Positions 22,101 through 32,633 of a stretch of 64,000 nt of DNA are shown here, piece by piece; within the stretch, counting starts at the first letter, position 1, and every line of letters starts with the position of its first letter. The stretch spans positions 12,586,001-12,650,000 of the forward strand of contig CM060200.1 in NCBI GenBank assembly GCA_030562195.1. Reading direction: 5' to 3'. Made by a program: the position numbers and the translations under genes. This DNA comes from Nipponacmea schrenckii (lineage: Eukaryota > Mollusca > Gastropoda > Lottiidae). The notes under the pieces are model-generated. The model was given only the letters and a program-made list of their open reading frames with translations, searched no databases and was not told where the DNA came from.

Positions 22101-25100
22101 GTTGTTTGTCTTGAAATTAAGAAGCGTCAATATGTTTTTAAGTTAGCGAAGAAAAAATATCATTTCCTTTCCTACTCATATTCTATATTTTATGCTCTTT
22201 TTTGTTCCACGTTAAAACCAATTTAACTGATAAATTCGGGTATTTTCATTGAGAATTGTGTAAACGGCAAAATGTTTTCCACTTTATCGTAAAAGAAATT
22301 AATTAGAACAGTGATAGCACTGAGTCTGGCCCGCGACATTTTGAAGGCGTGCAAATGCACATCAGAAATCGAATATTTTACAAATGTCATTAACATTATT
22401 TTCAAAGTGATTTTGCATATCGTTCGTCCTGAGGTTGATCGACATTGTAACCCCATTTACGCCATACAGGCGTTCCGTTCCGTTCTCGATCCGGATCAGG
22501 TCTTGATAAAATCTGCTTATTTACATTAAAGTAATCGGACATCTTGTATAATTGCGCCATTTTAGTTATCAACATACTGATATTCGGTATCCTTTTTCTA
22601 GACAGTCTCGCGATCAGCATTAACGGGATGTAATCAATCATATAGGCCTATGCGGAAACAATGTTTTATGCGAAATCGAAATCAGCGAAAATTTACTCCA
22701 AAGAAGTCTATACTAGGGTTGAGCATTCAATATATATATTAATATCCCAACTTAACTTCTTATAATGTGTACCTCGTCAATTTTCTATTTCGTTTCCTCG
22801 CAAGGTTTTACTTACGGACCCACATAGCTTCTGATGTTTTATTTGGTTTCTATTGCGACTGTAAGATATAAAAACATACTTGTACTGTTTTGTTTCTCCG
22901 CAACATATTTTTTATGATGGATCCATCATGTTCAATATGGCCAAAAAACATATTGGTTTTATACTTATTTTCTAGATAAACTTGTAAATGTGAGACCCGT
23001 CTTTCTAGACAATGCGGAACATCTGATAGACACAGAAGTTTCACAGAGTTCACTTCTTACTTTCTCAACCCTGATAATGCTGATGTATTCAAAATATGTA
23101 TCAAAGAATTTTAGAATTTGCATTGAAATAATCTACAAATAATTGTAAAATTATATTTGGCAAGTTTTCACGTTATATGCATTTTGAACTTTCAAAAATA
23201 TATAACTTCAAGATTTCGGTTTTTTTTTTATTTTATTAAATAGGAGACTTTCAGATTTCAGTGGTTATGAATAATTAAAATACTCAAAATGGTTTTGACT
23301 CAATAAATAGACCATTTTGTGGTTGTAGTGTCGTGGACAGAGACCGGCTTACTCTTATCTGCCACTTGGTCTTGAATCGTCATTTTCCTTCCGTAGATGT
23401 TCTTTTTTGGTTATCGTAATTTGTAATATTTGAAACACTATTGAAACGTATGTTGGCGAATGTTCAATATCGGATACACGTTCAAAAAAATAATTTAAAA
23501 ACGTTAATTCCGCCAATCCATGGTGTAGGGTTTCAACTTGTAGAAATGTGGTTTTTAAAGCTAAACATTTTTTAAAATAAAGATGAGAATCACGCTTGCA
23601 CGTTGCACACTAAATAATAGTAAATAATAGGGGCAACGTCTAACAAATTACGCCGGTGAAAATGTGAAACTTGTTGGCATTTTCATTTATTTATATATAT
23701 TCAAAGTAATGGTATGTAACAGCATTACAATATTGTGACTTTTAACCATTTTGACACATGAAGGGTCAAATATTATGATATATGTGAAACGATCTCATAA
23801 TTGTGTCGCCGTGGTTGGTCTCTTGTGAATTCATTCCATCTTGTTTCTGGCATTCTCGACTCTCTCTCTGTACTTGGATGCACCGCAACAGTAGCTGTTT
23901 CTTATCACGATGCCTCCACTCTTTTATTGAAGCCATTCCGTCAAGTCTTCTTACAAATTATCTTTGCTTTTCTGACACTCTGGTTGCACTCGAAGACTCC
24001 GATATTGTATTTGTTCTATCATTCTACGCACGTCGAGAAAAATAGCGCCTCCTCTCCTATGTCGGACATGTGTCCCAGATGCTCTAAAGAGAGTCAGCGA
24101 TTATTGTTATTAATATAACAGACTAAGGGAATACAGAAATAAATAAATCTCTAATTGATATCATGTTGATGTATTTAATATCTTTCCGTGTAGGTCTCCT
24201 CCGAGCATCTTAGTTATGAAGACTAGCCGAGAGAATGGTGTGGGAATAGGCTGTAACAAGCTATTAAGTTAGTAGTTGGCATTTGAAATGGACCAAGTAG
24301 CCTATTGGTATTTAAATCTGAAATTACATGGGTTATTGTTACGTACAAACAAGTCATTTGAACAATGTGCGAAACTGAATGAAATTCCCTAAATCTTTAT
24401 TTAATCAGAATGGCAAAGAATAGATAAACAGTAACATGTACTGTCATAAAAATATTGGAATTTCTTGCTTATTGCGGGGGACTTAACTGACTTACGTCAA
24501 AAGTAGCATATAACTCAACACGAAAGGTATGAAACAGATTATGAATCTGAATATATTTGCCTAAAGCAGTCACAAAGTTATTCTTTAATTTGAGAGAATT
24601 CACACATAATGAACTTGCTTTAATTTATAAGTATACAAAAAAGCAATCATTTGCAAACACAATAATATACTTTGTCGATCTACGAAAGTAGGCTGAACAC
24701 CCATGGGAACAGTTATCTCAATTCTATTGAATTACATACTGCGATGGTTAACCTTCATTTATTTCACGACACGTGATCAATTTTAATTGACCGTAAAGTG
24801 TACTTCATATTGACGTCATCATTATCTCAACACGTCATTAAAAATCATTAATTATATCTTACCAGCTTGCTACTGATAATGATGACATTTCAATCTGACA
24901 AGGTTCCTGATAATTGGTAGAAATTAATGTAACTGAAGTGTGGCGAAAAAAAAAGGTACCAATTGAGGTTCAAATTGTGACCTTATTTTGCAACGCGTTA
25001 AACTTTTTCTTAAAGCCTTAAGTAATATCAAATATAGTTGTAACAATATTTGGAACTTTATAAATCAGTTCTACTTCAATCTAAAGTGTGGTGTTTAAAA

Positions 25101-28100
25101 GTGCCAAATTAATTTCAAATTGTGGCCTAATTTTGCAACGCATGCCCTTCTACTTAATTAAAGCCAATATAATTGCATTAATCATATTAAAGGAATAATT
25201 TTAAACATTCTCGTATATTAAATCATATTTACATCGATCTTTTTTCGAGATAATGTCTTCACTTGCGAAGAAAATTGATTTTCCAGAAACCGGTTATAGG
25301 AATTGAACTGTCCAATCCATTCTCGTGGTAAAGTTCGGGTACAGTCAAGACATACTAATTCGTCCACAAAGACCAAATATTTGTCCATTTGACCACGGTT
25401 ATTGGGACCATTTTGCCATCGGTTCGGCTGTATGATTTAAATTCATCATACATTTTGATTATTGCCTAACTTAATTTCATTATACAGTATTGTGTTAATC
25501 CTTTTCTCTTCACAATGTGTATTTTGGAGATTTCTTGTCAAATATCTCATGACGCACTGAACTTGATCCTTAATTTATTTATTATTTATTGTTTTACCAA
25601 TTGTCTTAAAGAAAAAGCATATCATCTTACCGTTAAGTTTATATGATATAGTTAATTTAACTTGAAATGATTGTCTATCTTTGTAGACACCAAGCTTCGG
25701 ATATGACCGGTGCTTTAAAAGCAAAAGTAAAAAGTGCCACGAATTTATTACAACAAAGAAAATTGCTGCAAAGAAATCTTCGGAGTTTACAACAACATTC
25801 TCTTTCACGAGAAATATTAGCAGGTAAGAATTATATTTCTCTAATTTTTGCCTTTCATTGTCTTCAAGGTGCTTGTAAGATTCTGTAATCTTCCAAAGAA
25901 AAAGAAACTTTATTGCGACACTATTGCAAATACTCTTCAATCCATAGTTTTTTTTTTTTGTAATATTGACAACTTAATCATATTATCTAAAAGCTCTTCT
26001 ATAATCCGCCGAAATCTGAAAAAGGCTACCGTAATATAAATCAAATCGTAATATATTATAAATTAAATCGTAATATAATATAAATAGAATTGTAATATAA
26101 TAATTATAAAATGGTAATATATTATAAATTAAATTTAAATATAATATGAATAGAATTGTTATATAATATCGTAATATAATATAACCAAATCGATTTATAA
26201 TCTGAAACATATTAAAAAAATAAAATAATTAATTGTAATATAATATAAATCAATTAGTATTATAATATAAAAGCAATTGAAATATAATTAAATCAAATAG
26301 CACTTTAATTTAAATCAAACCCTTCTATAATATAAATCAAATCGTACAATAAATCAAATCGTACTATTTTATAAATCAAACGTACCATTATATAAATATA
26401 ATATAAATTGTACTATAATATATATCAAATTATAAGCTGATTGTAATATTAATTGGAAATAAGTTGCACGAGAAAACACAAAGTTTAAATGATAAATCAA
26501 ATTAACAGAAAATTTTACTTTTACGTTTCTACTTGGTCTACATGGATATCTGATATGGTTACAAGTTGATCACAGATATGAACATTAATATCTGAAGTTC
26601 TTCCATTTGCTCATCATGAATCAATATTCTTATTCTATTACGATGTTCAGGGTAGGAACTATCAGGATAAGGATCAGATTTCATTTAAAAGGGATCTTTT
26701 TAAGTAGTTTAAAAACAATATTTTGTTTGTGCATGTAGTTTTCATTAATTTAAACGTTTAAACCATCTTAAAACGGTCTCTCCCTTCAATAACATAATAA
26801 TGATGATTGATGCTTTTGTTACCATTTCCAGCTATCCATCAGAACCAGGGATAATGTTAACTGTATTTGTCATATTGGCATTTTGAACCTTTTTTAGATC
26901 AATTTGACTTGATTCCCATCGTGGTATATTGACCTTTCTCAATAGATACATCACATGGGAAATAACTCAGCTTGTCACTTTCATTCTGTTGACTGTTAAA
27001 AAATCAATATGCTCACTTTAATTAAATAGGGGATTTACTTCACGCTGTTCTGCAACTTAATGCGCTATTGGTAGATTTATATAAAAGGATGATCGTCCAT
27101 TGTCTTTTATCAACTGTATCTAAATTAGTATAATAAAGTATACAAAACTAATAACACAATGAAATATATTACGATATAATTCACTTCTTTAATAACAAAC
27201 CAAATTAAGTTTCCATATATCCTTTGATAACGACACATGTACATGTTATTGTGTTGTAAAGTTGTGTTTAAAGAAGTAAGTTATAAAATTATTTTCCTTT
27301 GTGCTCTGCGTTCTAAATGTCTTGTATATCTAAATTTTAAATAATATCTCTGTCTACAAGGATACGGAGTTGACAAAACTATTAAAATGGTATTATTCAC
27401 TTGATTGAAAGAAAGTAATGTATTTGAGCTTTTTGAAAATGTTACTGCATCCTTTAATTTGTCTTTTTATTCGCCTTTTGATTTTTTTTCTGCATTTCGT
27501 TCAATATTTCATAGCCTTGGACCCACCGGGCTGAAAATTTTTAATTGATAACTTAGAAGGTGATTTGTTTATTTTCCATCTTTGTATTATATGAAACCTT
27601 AATCCGTAACATTTATTTACAATGTTAACAAGTAATAGACAACTTTAAATACACTGTCTATTTGTCTTTACTTTCAGGCTATCGAACCAGACTGCATGCG
27701 CTACCCCCTCCCGAGGCATTGCGTAATATGGTACCATTTGTAAACGAACGGATGAGAAAAAGGCGATGTTTTGCCGACAAGGAACTTGAGATGGTAATGA
27801 TGGAGAGGGAAAGACAAGCTGAAATCGTTAAAACACGAGCCAGTGGGGAACCGATTCAAAATGCCACGAACTTGGATGCAGCCAAATCGCGACTTTTGTT
27901 GGGCAATATGACGCCGAGGGAGTTCCTTCAAAGAATATTTCCCACTCATAACCCTAATGTTTTGGAACTTGTGTGGCAAGGTTGTGGTGGAAATTTGGAG
28001 AAGGCTATTGAACAGTTGGCCTCGGGAATGAAACATGAACAGTCATCAGTAACTTCCAATCCAATGTGTCAGCAAGCTCTATTGAACAAATATATGAACT

Positions 28101-28537
28101 CATATCCATTTACTGTACCCGTATTAGGACTCAAAGGACCTACTAACATTCTTACCAATCCAGGATCGTATAACAATGTTTATGGTGTCAATATCCCCCC
28201 TTGGGGACTACCAGTCAATATGTCCAGTATGGTACCGGGCTATACTCCACCGCTTCCTACTTTACATAATAATTCACAGACTTTAAAACGTTTCCAGACG
28301 CATCTCGACAATAAAAATACCATCAGTACGCAGGACCTTTTACGAAGACGTTCTGCTTTTCATTGTTTAATACCCAATGGAAATTCCATACCGAACGAAA
28401 TGAACTCGTACGTTCTGGAGAGTGATTCACCTAGTCCACAGAGCCCCATGTCTTCAAGTGACGAATCTGTGGAATTCGAAAAATCACCCGTGAAACCAAA
28501 GTTGAAATTCTCAGTGGAATCGATTATTGGAAAATGA
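18823..28537 (+). CDS. DMRT2: DMRT2-like DM-domain transcription factor with DMA domain (three coding exons, 449 aa)
   Basis: Joining 18823-19175, 25687-25823 and 27678-28537 gives one open frame of 450 codons including TGA. All junctions are GT-AG and in phase. Residues 1-65 are acidic (many D and E). The DM domain spans about 67-118. Its intertwined zinc sites are all present: C71, C74, H86, C90, and H77, C95, C97, C100. The stretch [19 protein letters not shown] matches the DMRT2 class closely. The linker motifs ILAGYR (161-166) and [14 protein letters not shown] (188-201) are DMRT2 hallmarks. A DMA domain, typical of DMRT3 and DMRTA proteins, lies at about 241-280 ([20 protein letters not shown]). 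The C-terminus is Ser-rich and ends in FSVESIIGK, an eh1-like motif. DM proteins bind the DNA minor groove in the nucleus and control sex determination, somite or neural development. The exact role here is unknown. Untranslated exons upstream were not identified. Confidence 0.93.
20030..20965. repeat. 121-bp satellite, about 7 copies, in DMRT2 intron 1
   Basis: Units start ATTACCNCCACTGTTTTTAT at 20041, 20168, 20288, 20409, 20530 and 20682, then decay (near 20810 and 20957). Each contains CTATAGAATTATGTGGTGC. The middle copies are nearly identical, the outer ones diverged. Confidence 0.9.
21319..21784. mobile_element. TTAA-flanked MITE (Kolobok- or piggyBac-type) in DMRT2 intron 1
   Basis: The ends are perfect 20-base inverted repeats starting AGGGATAATAGGCG. 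TTAA flanks each side (21315-21318 and 21785-21788), as expected from a TTAA-targeting transposase. It is 466 bases long with no coding capacity. The AGGG end fits Kolobok better than classical piggyBac, but the class is not proven. Confidence 0.8.
24930..25140. repeat. Two-copy direct repeat, spacing about 149 bp
   Basis: AAGTGTGG ... TTCAAATTGTGACCT ... ATTTTGCAACGC at about 24935 recurs at about 25084 with several changes. Confidence 0.55.
25687..25823 (+). CDS. DMRT2: DMRT2-like coding exon 2: basic linker after the DM domain
   Basis: This 137-base exon lies between acceptor CTATCTTTGTAG and donor GCAG/GTAAGAAT. It completes R118, encodes residues 119-163 and gives the first base of G164. 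The peptide starts [15 protein letters not shown] and is rich in K, R, L and Q, so it probably extends the recognition helix of the DM domain and then forms a helical linker. It ends REILA; with exon 3 this becomes ILAGYR, which resembles ILEGYR in vertebrate DMRT2. Confidence 0.9.
25824..27677 (+). other. DMRT2-like intron 2 (1.85 kb)
   Basis: The intron is bounded by GTAAGAAT and CTTTCAG. It includes an AT-only tandem repeat at about 26.03-26.45 kb. Nothing else was recognised. Confidence 0.85.
26030..26450. repeat. AT-only tandem repeat (AAATCGTAATATAATATAA)
   Basis: Irregular units of about 20-30 bases repeat ATAATATAAATCAAATCGTA across DMRT2 intron 2. Confidence 0.7.
27678..28537 (+). 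CDS. DMRT2: DMRT2-like coding exon 3: DMRT2 linker motif, DMA domain, Ser-rich tail
   Basis: The acceptor is TTTACTTTCAG and the exon runs to TGA at 28535-28537. It encodes residues 165-449. In order it holds the basic RMRKRR / ADKELE motif (188-201), a charged helix, the DMA domain (241-280), an Asn/Pro/Gly-rich middle with repeated PPLP-like pieces, a Ser/Glu stretch ([13 protein letters not shown]) and the end [12 protein letters not shown]. Confidence 0.93.
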
Positions 28538-29119
28538 AACCTTTTTAAACGTTCTTCAAACTATTGATCTCGTATAGTTTTAATTTATTTATTCTATTTT
28601 ATTTTCTCATTTCCTCTCGTTATCTTACACAACATCTTGTCCATTTATCCGGATTTAAATCCCTTCGTAATGTAGATTGAAAAATCTTTATCCTTTTATT
28701 TACACGAGTTCTATTAGCTTTTTGTATAATCTGTTTAAATATTTGGAGGGGATTTCGATATTCTATTATTAATATTGGTTTTGTCATCATAACCGTTTTA
28801 CTTCTATGTCAAATATATATGTTATCTGAAACATTTGCATACTTTTATGGTCTAGTAGATTGTGGGTTAAATACCAATGACTTAGTGATGCGATATTCAG
28901 ACTTAAGGGGATGCACTCGTCTTAAATATGCTTATATTAGCTGATAGACCTCATACATACTTTTATAAAGTACTTCGGTTTCCTTACAATTCAACACAAA
29001 CGTACATTAGAAAATCAGGCCAAGTATATCATTATTAACAGATGATACAAATTGCTGAAACCGAAATATCATATAAAGACTTCTACATACCATTATTTTG
29101 CTCGATCTGGAATAATAAA
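28538..29119 (+). other. Probable 3' UTR of the DMRT2-like gene with candidate polyadenylation signal
   Basis: AT-rich sequence after the stop codon contains AATAAA at 29114-29119, and another near 29151. Either could end the transcript. The true cleavage site cannot be read from DNA alone. Confidence 0.4.
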
Positions 29120-29714
29120 GCACCATGAAATCAGAAACTAGCTCAATCTGAATAAACGAAAGAAATATAATAATATCATAGATTAAAATTTAACCCGGAG
29201 CAAATCACATTATTGTCGTTTGGTTTGTTCGATTTTTTATATACCTTTTAAAATCAACCTACTTGATGTTTTTGATATTTCTTTCAATATTTGTTTTACG
29301 TTTGAAAACAATTAATTTCACTGTCTCTTATAAAAAAAACGATTTGTATTTTTCTACATGGCAGAAAAAATTTAAACTATCTTTTCATTAGAATAAACTT
29401 TTTTCTACAAAGAATAAAAGCACCTTTCAACAGAAATAAAATGCAAGATCGGAAAACATTAAGGAATTATTTTCCTTTATCATTCCTTTTTTTAAAATTT
29501 ATCTCTCTTGTAGATTCTTTTTTATAACCTCGACATGGATAAAATACCTTCCAAGAGTAACCTTCGGGAATTTTTATTTATATTGGTGAGCAAAGGCATG
29601 ACAAACCCACTAGTTGAGAAACGGGAAGTCTGGATAGATGAATTAGATAATTCCTACATAACCCATCTCTAAAGATGTGAAGTTTATAATGCAGTGGCGA
29701 TGTGATCCACCATT

Positions 29715-29800
29715 TAGAACAGCGGTTCTAAATCTTGACTCCGGGGTCCCATTTATAGTCTAGAAGCTTTTTTCATGGGACAACCAAGCGCTTGAAAACA
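29715..29800. mobile_element. Possible hAT-element terminus
   Basis: The sequence CAGCGGTTCTAAATCTTG followed by CCGGGGTCCC resembles the CAGNGGTTCTCAA...GGGNCCC ends of many animal hAT elements. The other end was not found. Confidence 0.3.
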
Positions 29801-30059
29801 TCTTTCTTTAAAGGATAAAAAACACTTATCAACTGTGCAGTTCTACAAAGTTCGTGAATAAACAGTTGCTTGTAAGCTTGTAGAAAATGTTGCTGTTCAA
29901 CTTCTTATATCATTACAAAACATCTAATCTTACTTTCTACGACCGTGGACACTTTTCTTGACCGAAACAGTTTCTACGAAACTACTACTACTGCAAATTG
30001 TCTACCCTTGCTATCAAACTGATAACCAAAACAGCAATGTTATACCGGTCCGTCTAATA

Positions 30060-30225
30060 ACCGCAAAGAACCCAAAAGAAGAGACTAATAACCGCAAAGA
30101 ACCGAAAAGAACCGAAAAGAAACCAAAAAGAACCGAAAAGTAACTGAAAAGAACCGAAAAGAATCAGACAACAGCCGAAAAGATAAATGAATAAGAAAAT
30201 ATATATATATATATATATACATGTA
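30060..30225. repeat. Purine-rich minisatellite (AACCGAAAAG) plus TA run
   Basis: About ten 10- or 11-base units of AACCGAAAAG type lie between 30060 and 30180. A dinucleotide AT run follows at about 30199-30219. Confidence 0.75.
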
Positions 30226-31385
30226 TACTAGTATTCGGCTCTCTTAATTAAATTATCGTAAATAACGTAAGATTGACACGTGTTTGAAAACTCTACCGCA
30301 AAATTTTCTCTTAAGATGTGTGTATTATCAACAATATACATAATTTTGTTGATCAGTAAATGTTATACTACTAGAAAATAGTCAATTATAGGTTTATAAT
30401 CCAATGCAATATATCTTACAAAATGACTTTGTGCAAGAACCTTGTCACTTGCTTATTTTAATTGAATAAATATAGTTTGCTTGTGTCAGTATTTTCTGAA
30501 CTCACAACTAGAAACATTGTCATATATTTCAATCATCACACGTTTGTGTTAATAGATTTGCGAAGTTGTGGATCCAGGCCTAATCACAATTTAAATAACC
30601 TACTAGTTTACCACTGTCAATTGTCACAGATGTGATTAGTAGGTTTAATTACTAATTAGAAATGCTCATTAACAAGAATTCATCTGGGAGTAAAGGTCAA
30701 ACCTTCTTCAAAGAATTGTAAATTCACCAAAGCTCAAAAATAACATTCTGATACCATCATTTACACTGTTTCATTGGTCTCAGTCCGTTTCCGAACTCCT
30801 TTGAGGCCAACTAAGTTACAATTAAAAATGAAACATATTTCGAATAACATGAATTATTGAGTACAAGCTAAAATTTGGAAGCGTTTAAACAAACCCAAGG
30901 AAATTCAATTCAGGTCAACTAAACACAACTTCATCTATTATTTAAAATATATTTCGTAACAGTCGAAATTTCGGACGCCACAAGTTGAAAATATTGGGCC
31001 ACCTCTGCATTTGAACAGTGGAGCATATAAAGAGGGCTCCACTCAGAACGTTGCAAGGGCATTAACAAAGGACTATAAAACCGCTCATCGAAGCATCGTA
31101 AACTGTTAATCCAGTTTTATCGATCAACTCAACGTAATCGGCTCGAGAAAATCAGCTAAATCGGATGGAAGCTTGAGCATTTATTTGACTGAGATCTCTT
31201 GAAGTATAGAATACAATGTTTGTTTTGTTCTGCATCGTAAGTTGTAACAATACTGAAGTCTACAAAAAGTAAACGACTATTCACGGTATTTACTTTAGTA
31301 ATTGTCTGCTCGAATACAAAAGTGTTAGTTATAAAAATAATATTCTGTTTTAGTATTTAAATATTTGTCAAACAATCAATGATAA

Positions 31386-31763
31386 ATGACAAACGAACAA
31401 GTAGATTTATTAATGGAATTAATAGAATCAGAACGTTTCACCAACCATGAAATGGGATTCCTATGTCATTTCGGCCACAATTAAAACAACACAGAACTTT
31501 TTTGTTGCAAATGAACATCGTGAATGATTGTAGTAAACAGATTCAGAAAGCAGAAACAAACGAAGTTTCTTGTATTATTCTAGGTTATTTAAGACAAAAG
31601 CATAAATGAAATGTTATGCAGAATGCTTAATGAAGATGGGCAACATGATAGAGGAAATATTTTAACGATAGCGGGTGTGGTTATGCCCTTTATGAAAATG
31701 GACCTCATGCCTGTTTGCAAGCGACTACAAATATTAAAGCGGACAATTTTTTGTAGTTTGTGA
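31386..31763 (+). pseudogene. Frameshifted coding-like block (unrecognised)
   Basis: An ATG in good context opens MTNEQVDLLMELIESERFT, which stops after 32 codons. The next frame continues with protein-like sequence to ILGYLRQ, and a third frame then gives NEMLCRMLNEDGQHDRGN and MPVCKRLQILKR before TGA. Two single-base shifts would explain it. No family was recognised; a decayed gene or transposon ORF is likely. Confidence 0.35.
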
Positions 31764-31789
31764 TGAGGGAAACGTCATGACGGCGACAA

Positions 31790-31987
31790 TCAAGAGAGAT
31801 CTTTAACTTGTAACAACCTAGTACTTTCAACAGCTTGTTGTACATTAATTAGTTTCTGTTGCATTGATTTTAACATCATCTCGGTTGATGAATTAGCTGA
31901 GTTTCCCTGACGTGGTACATGTTTCAATAACAATTTACAATGCCAAACACGCTGTGTTTCCATACATTTCAAATGGTCCCAGATCAC
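31790..31987 (-). pseudogene. Coding-like minus-strand block convergent with the previous one (unrecognised)
   Basis: The frame reads KHVPRQGNSANSSTEMM then KSMQQKLINVQQAVESTRLL, a likely amphipathic helix, and stops after KDLS. Its stop lies only 26 bases from the stop of the plus-strand block. Two convergent ORFs would suit a DNA transposon, but no inverted ends were found. Confidence 0.3.
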
Positions 31988-32532
31988 AGTCAGTTTCTAG
32001 TTTGCATGATACAGCGACTTCTTACTTTGCATGTGATAATATGTCTGTATATACGTACATTTTTGAATCCCTGTAAATCCAATATCACCTTTAAAGGGAT
32101 ACAATTTCTTAGAATCACCTTTAAAATAATATTTGACCAAAATGAACCATGTTTTAGAATTTGAATATTATTCCTTTCAATAGAAAAATGAAAGCTTATC
32201 AGGTTGCAAATTTTCATTCCAGTCTAATCAATTTGATAATTTTGCCTTAACCACTTGTAATATTAGATCGATATGCTTATTGCGACATCACAGTCAATCC
32301 AATTTCTTATCATCTCTAATAATAAATTGTGTCATGCCCTGAGGCACCACTATTATATGTCTCTGAAAAGCAATTATTGTCAATTTGCAAAGCGTAAAAA
32401 GTTTTGGATGACATTAAGGTAGTGTATGATTTTATTTTTCTGACTACATACTTTCTATAATTAAATTTCAACTTTTGTAAGTCAATTAACTCAACTTTTA
32501 TTATTATGATTTACGTTTTTAGTATATTGCAG

Positions 32533-32633
32533 TAGACACGAAATTGTAGTTTATGATTAATGATTCATATGGAAGCCGGATGCGTCCATTGAAAATCTCG
32601 CGTTGACGCCTTTTAAATTTTGTCCGTACACAG
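32533..32633 (+). other. Candidate non-coding exon
   Basis: An acceptor-like TATATTGCAG and a strong donor TACACAG/GTAAGATA enclose 100 bases that are richer in GC than their surroundings. No long frame crosses it, so if real it would be a UTR or long non-coding RNA exon. Confidence 0.2.

Larger units (their letters stand above)
19176..25686 (+). other. DMRT2-like intron 1 (6.5 kb)
   Basis: The intron is bounded by GTAATTAT and CTTTGTAG. It holds a 121-bp satellite (20.0-20.96 kb), a TTAA-flanked MITE (21.3-21.8 kb), a less AT-rich patch at 23.8-24.1 kb and a two-copy direct repeat near 25 kb. No further DM-gene exon was seen in it. Overlapping short ORFs at 22.2-22.6 kb on both strands match nothing I recognise. 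Confidence 0.85.

Noticed and set aside
22223..22641. Overlapping 72-79 codon frames on both strands in DMRT2 intron 1
   Set aside because: They overlap each other, lack splice context with the DM gene and match no family I know.
25575..26210. Minus-strand frames across DMRT2 exon 2 and the AT repeat
   Set aside because: They are shadows of the plus-strand exon or of the low-complexity repeat.
27701..28036. 111-codon minus-strand frame
   Set aside because: It is the antisense shadow of DMRT2 exon 3.
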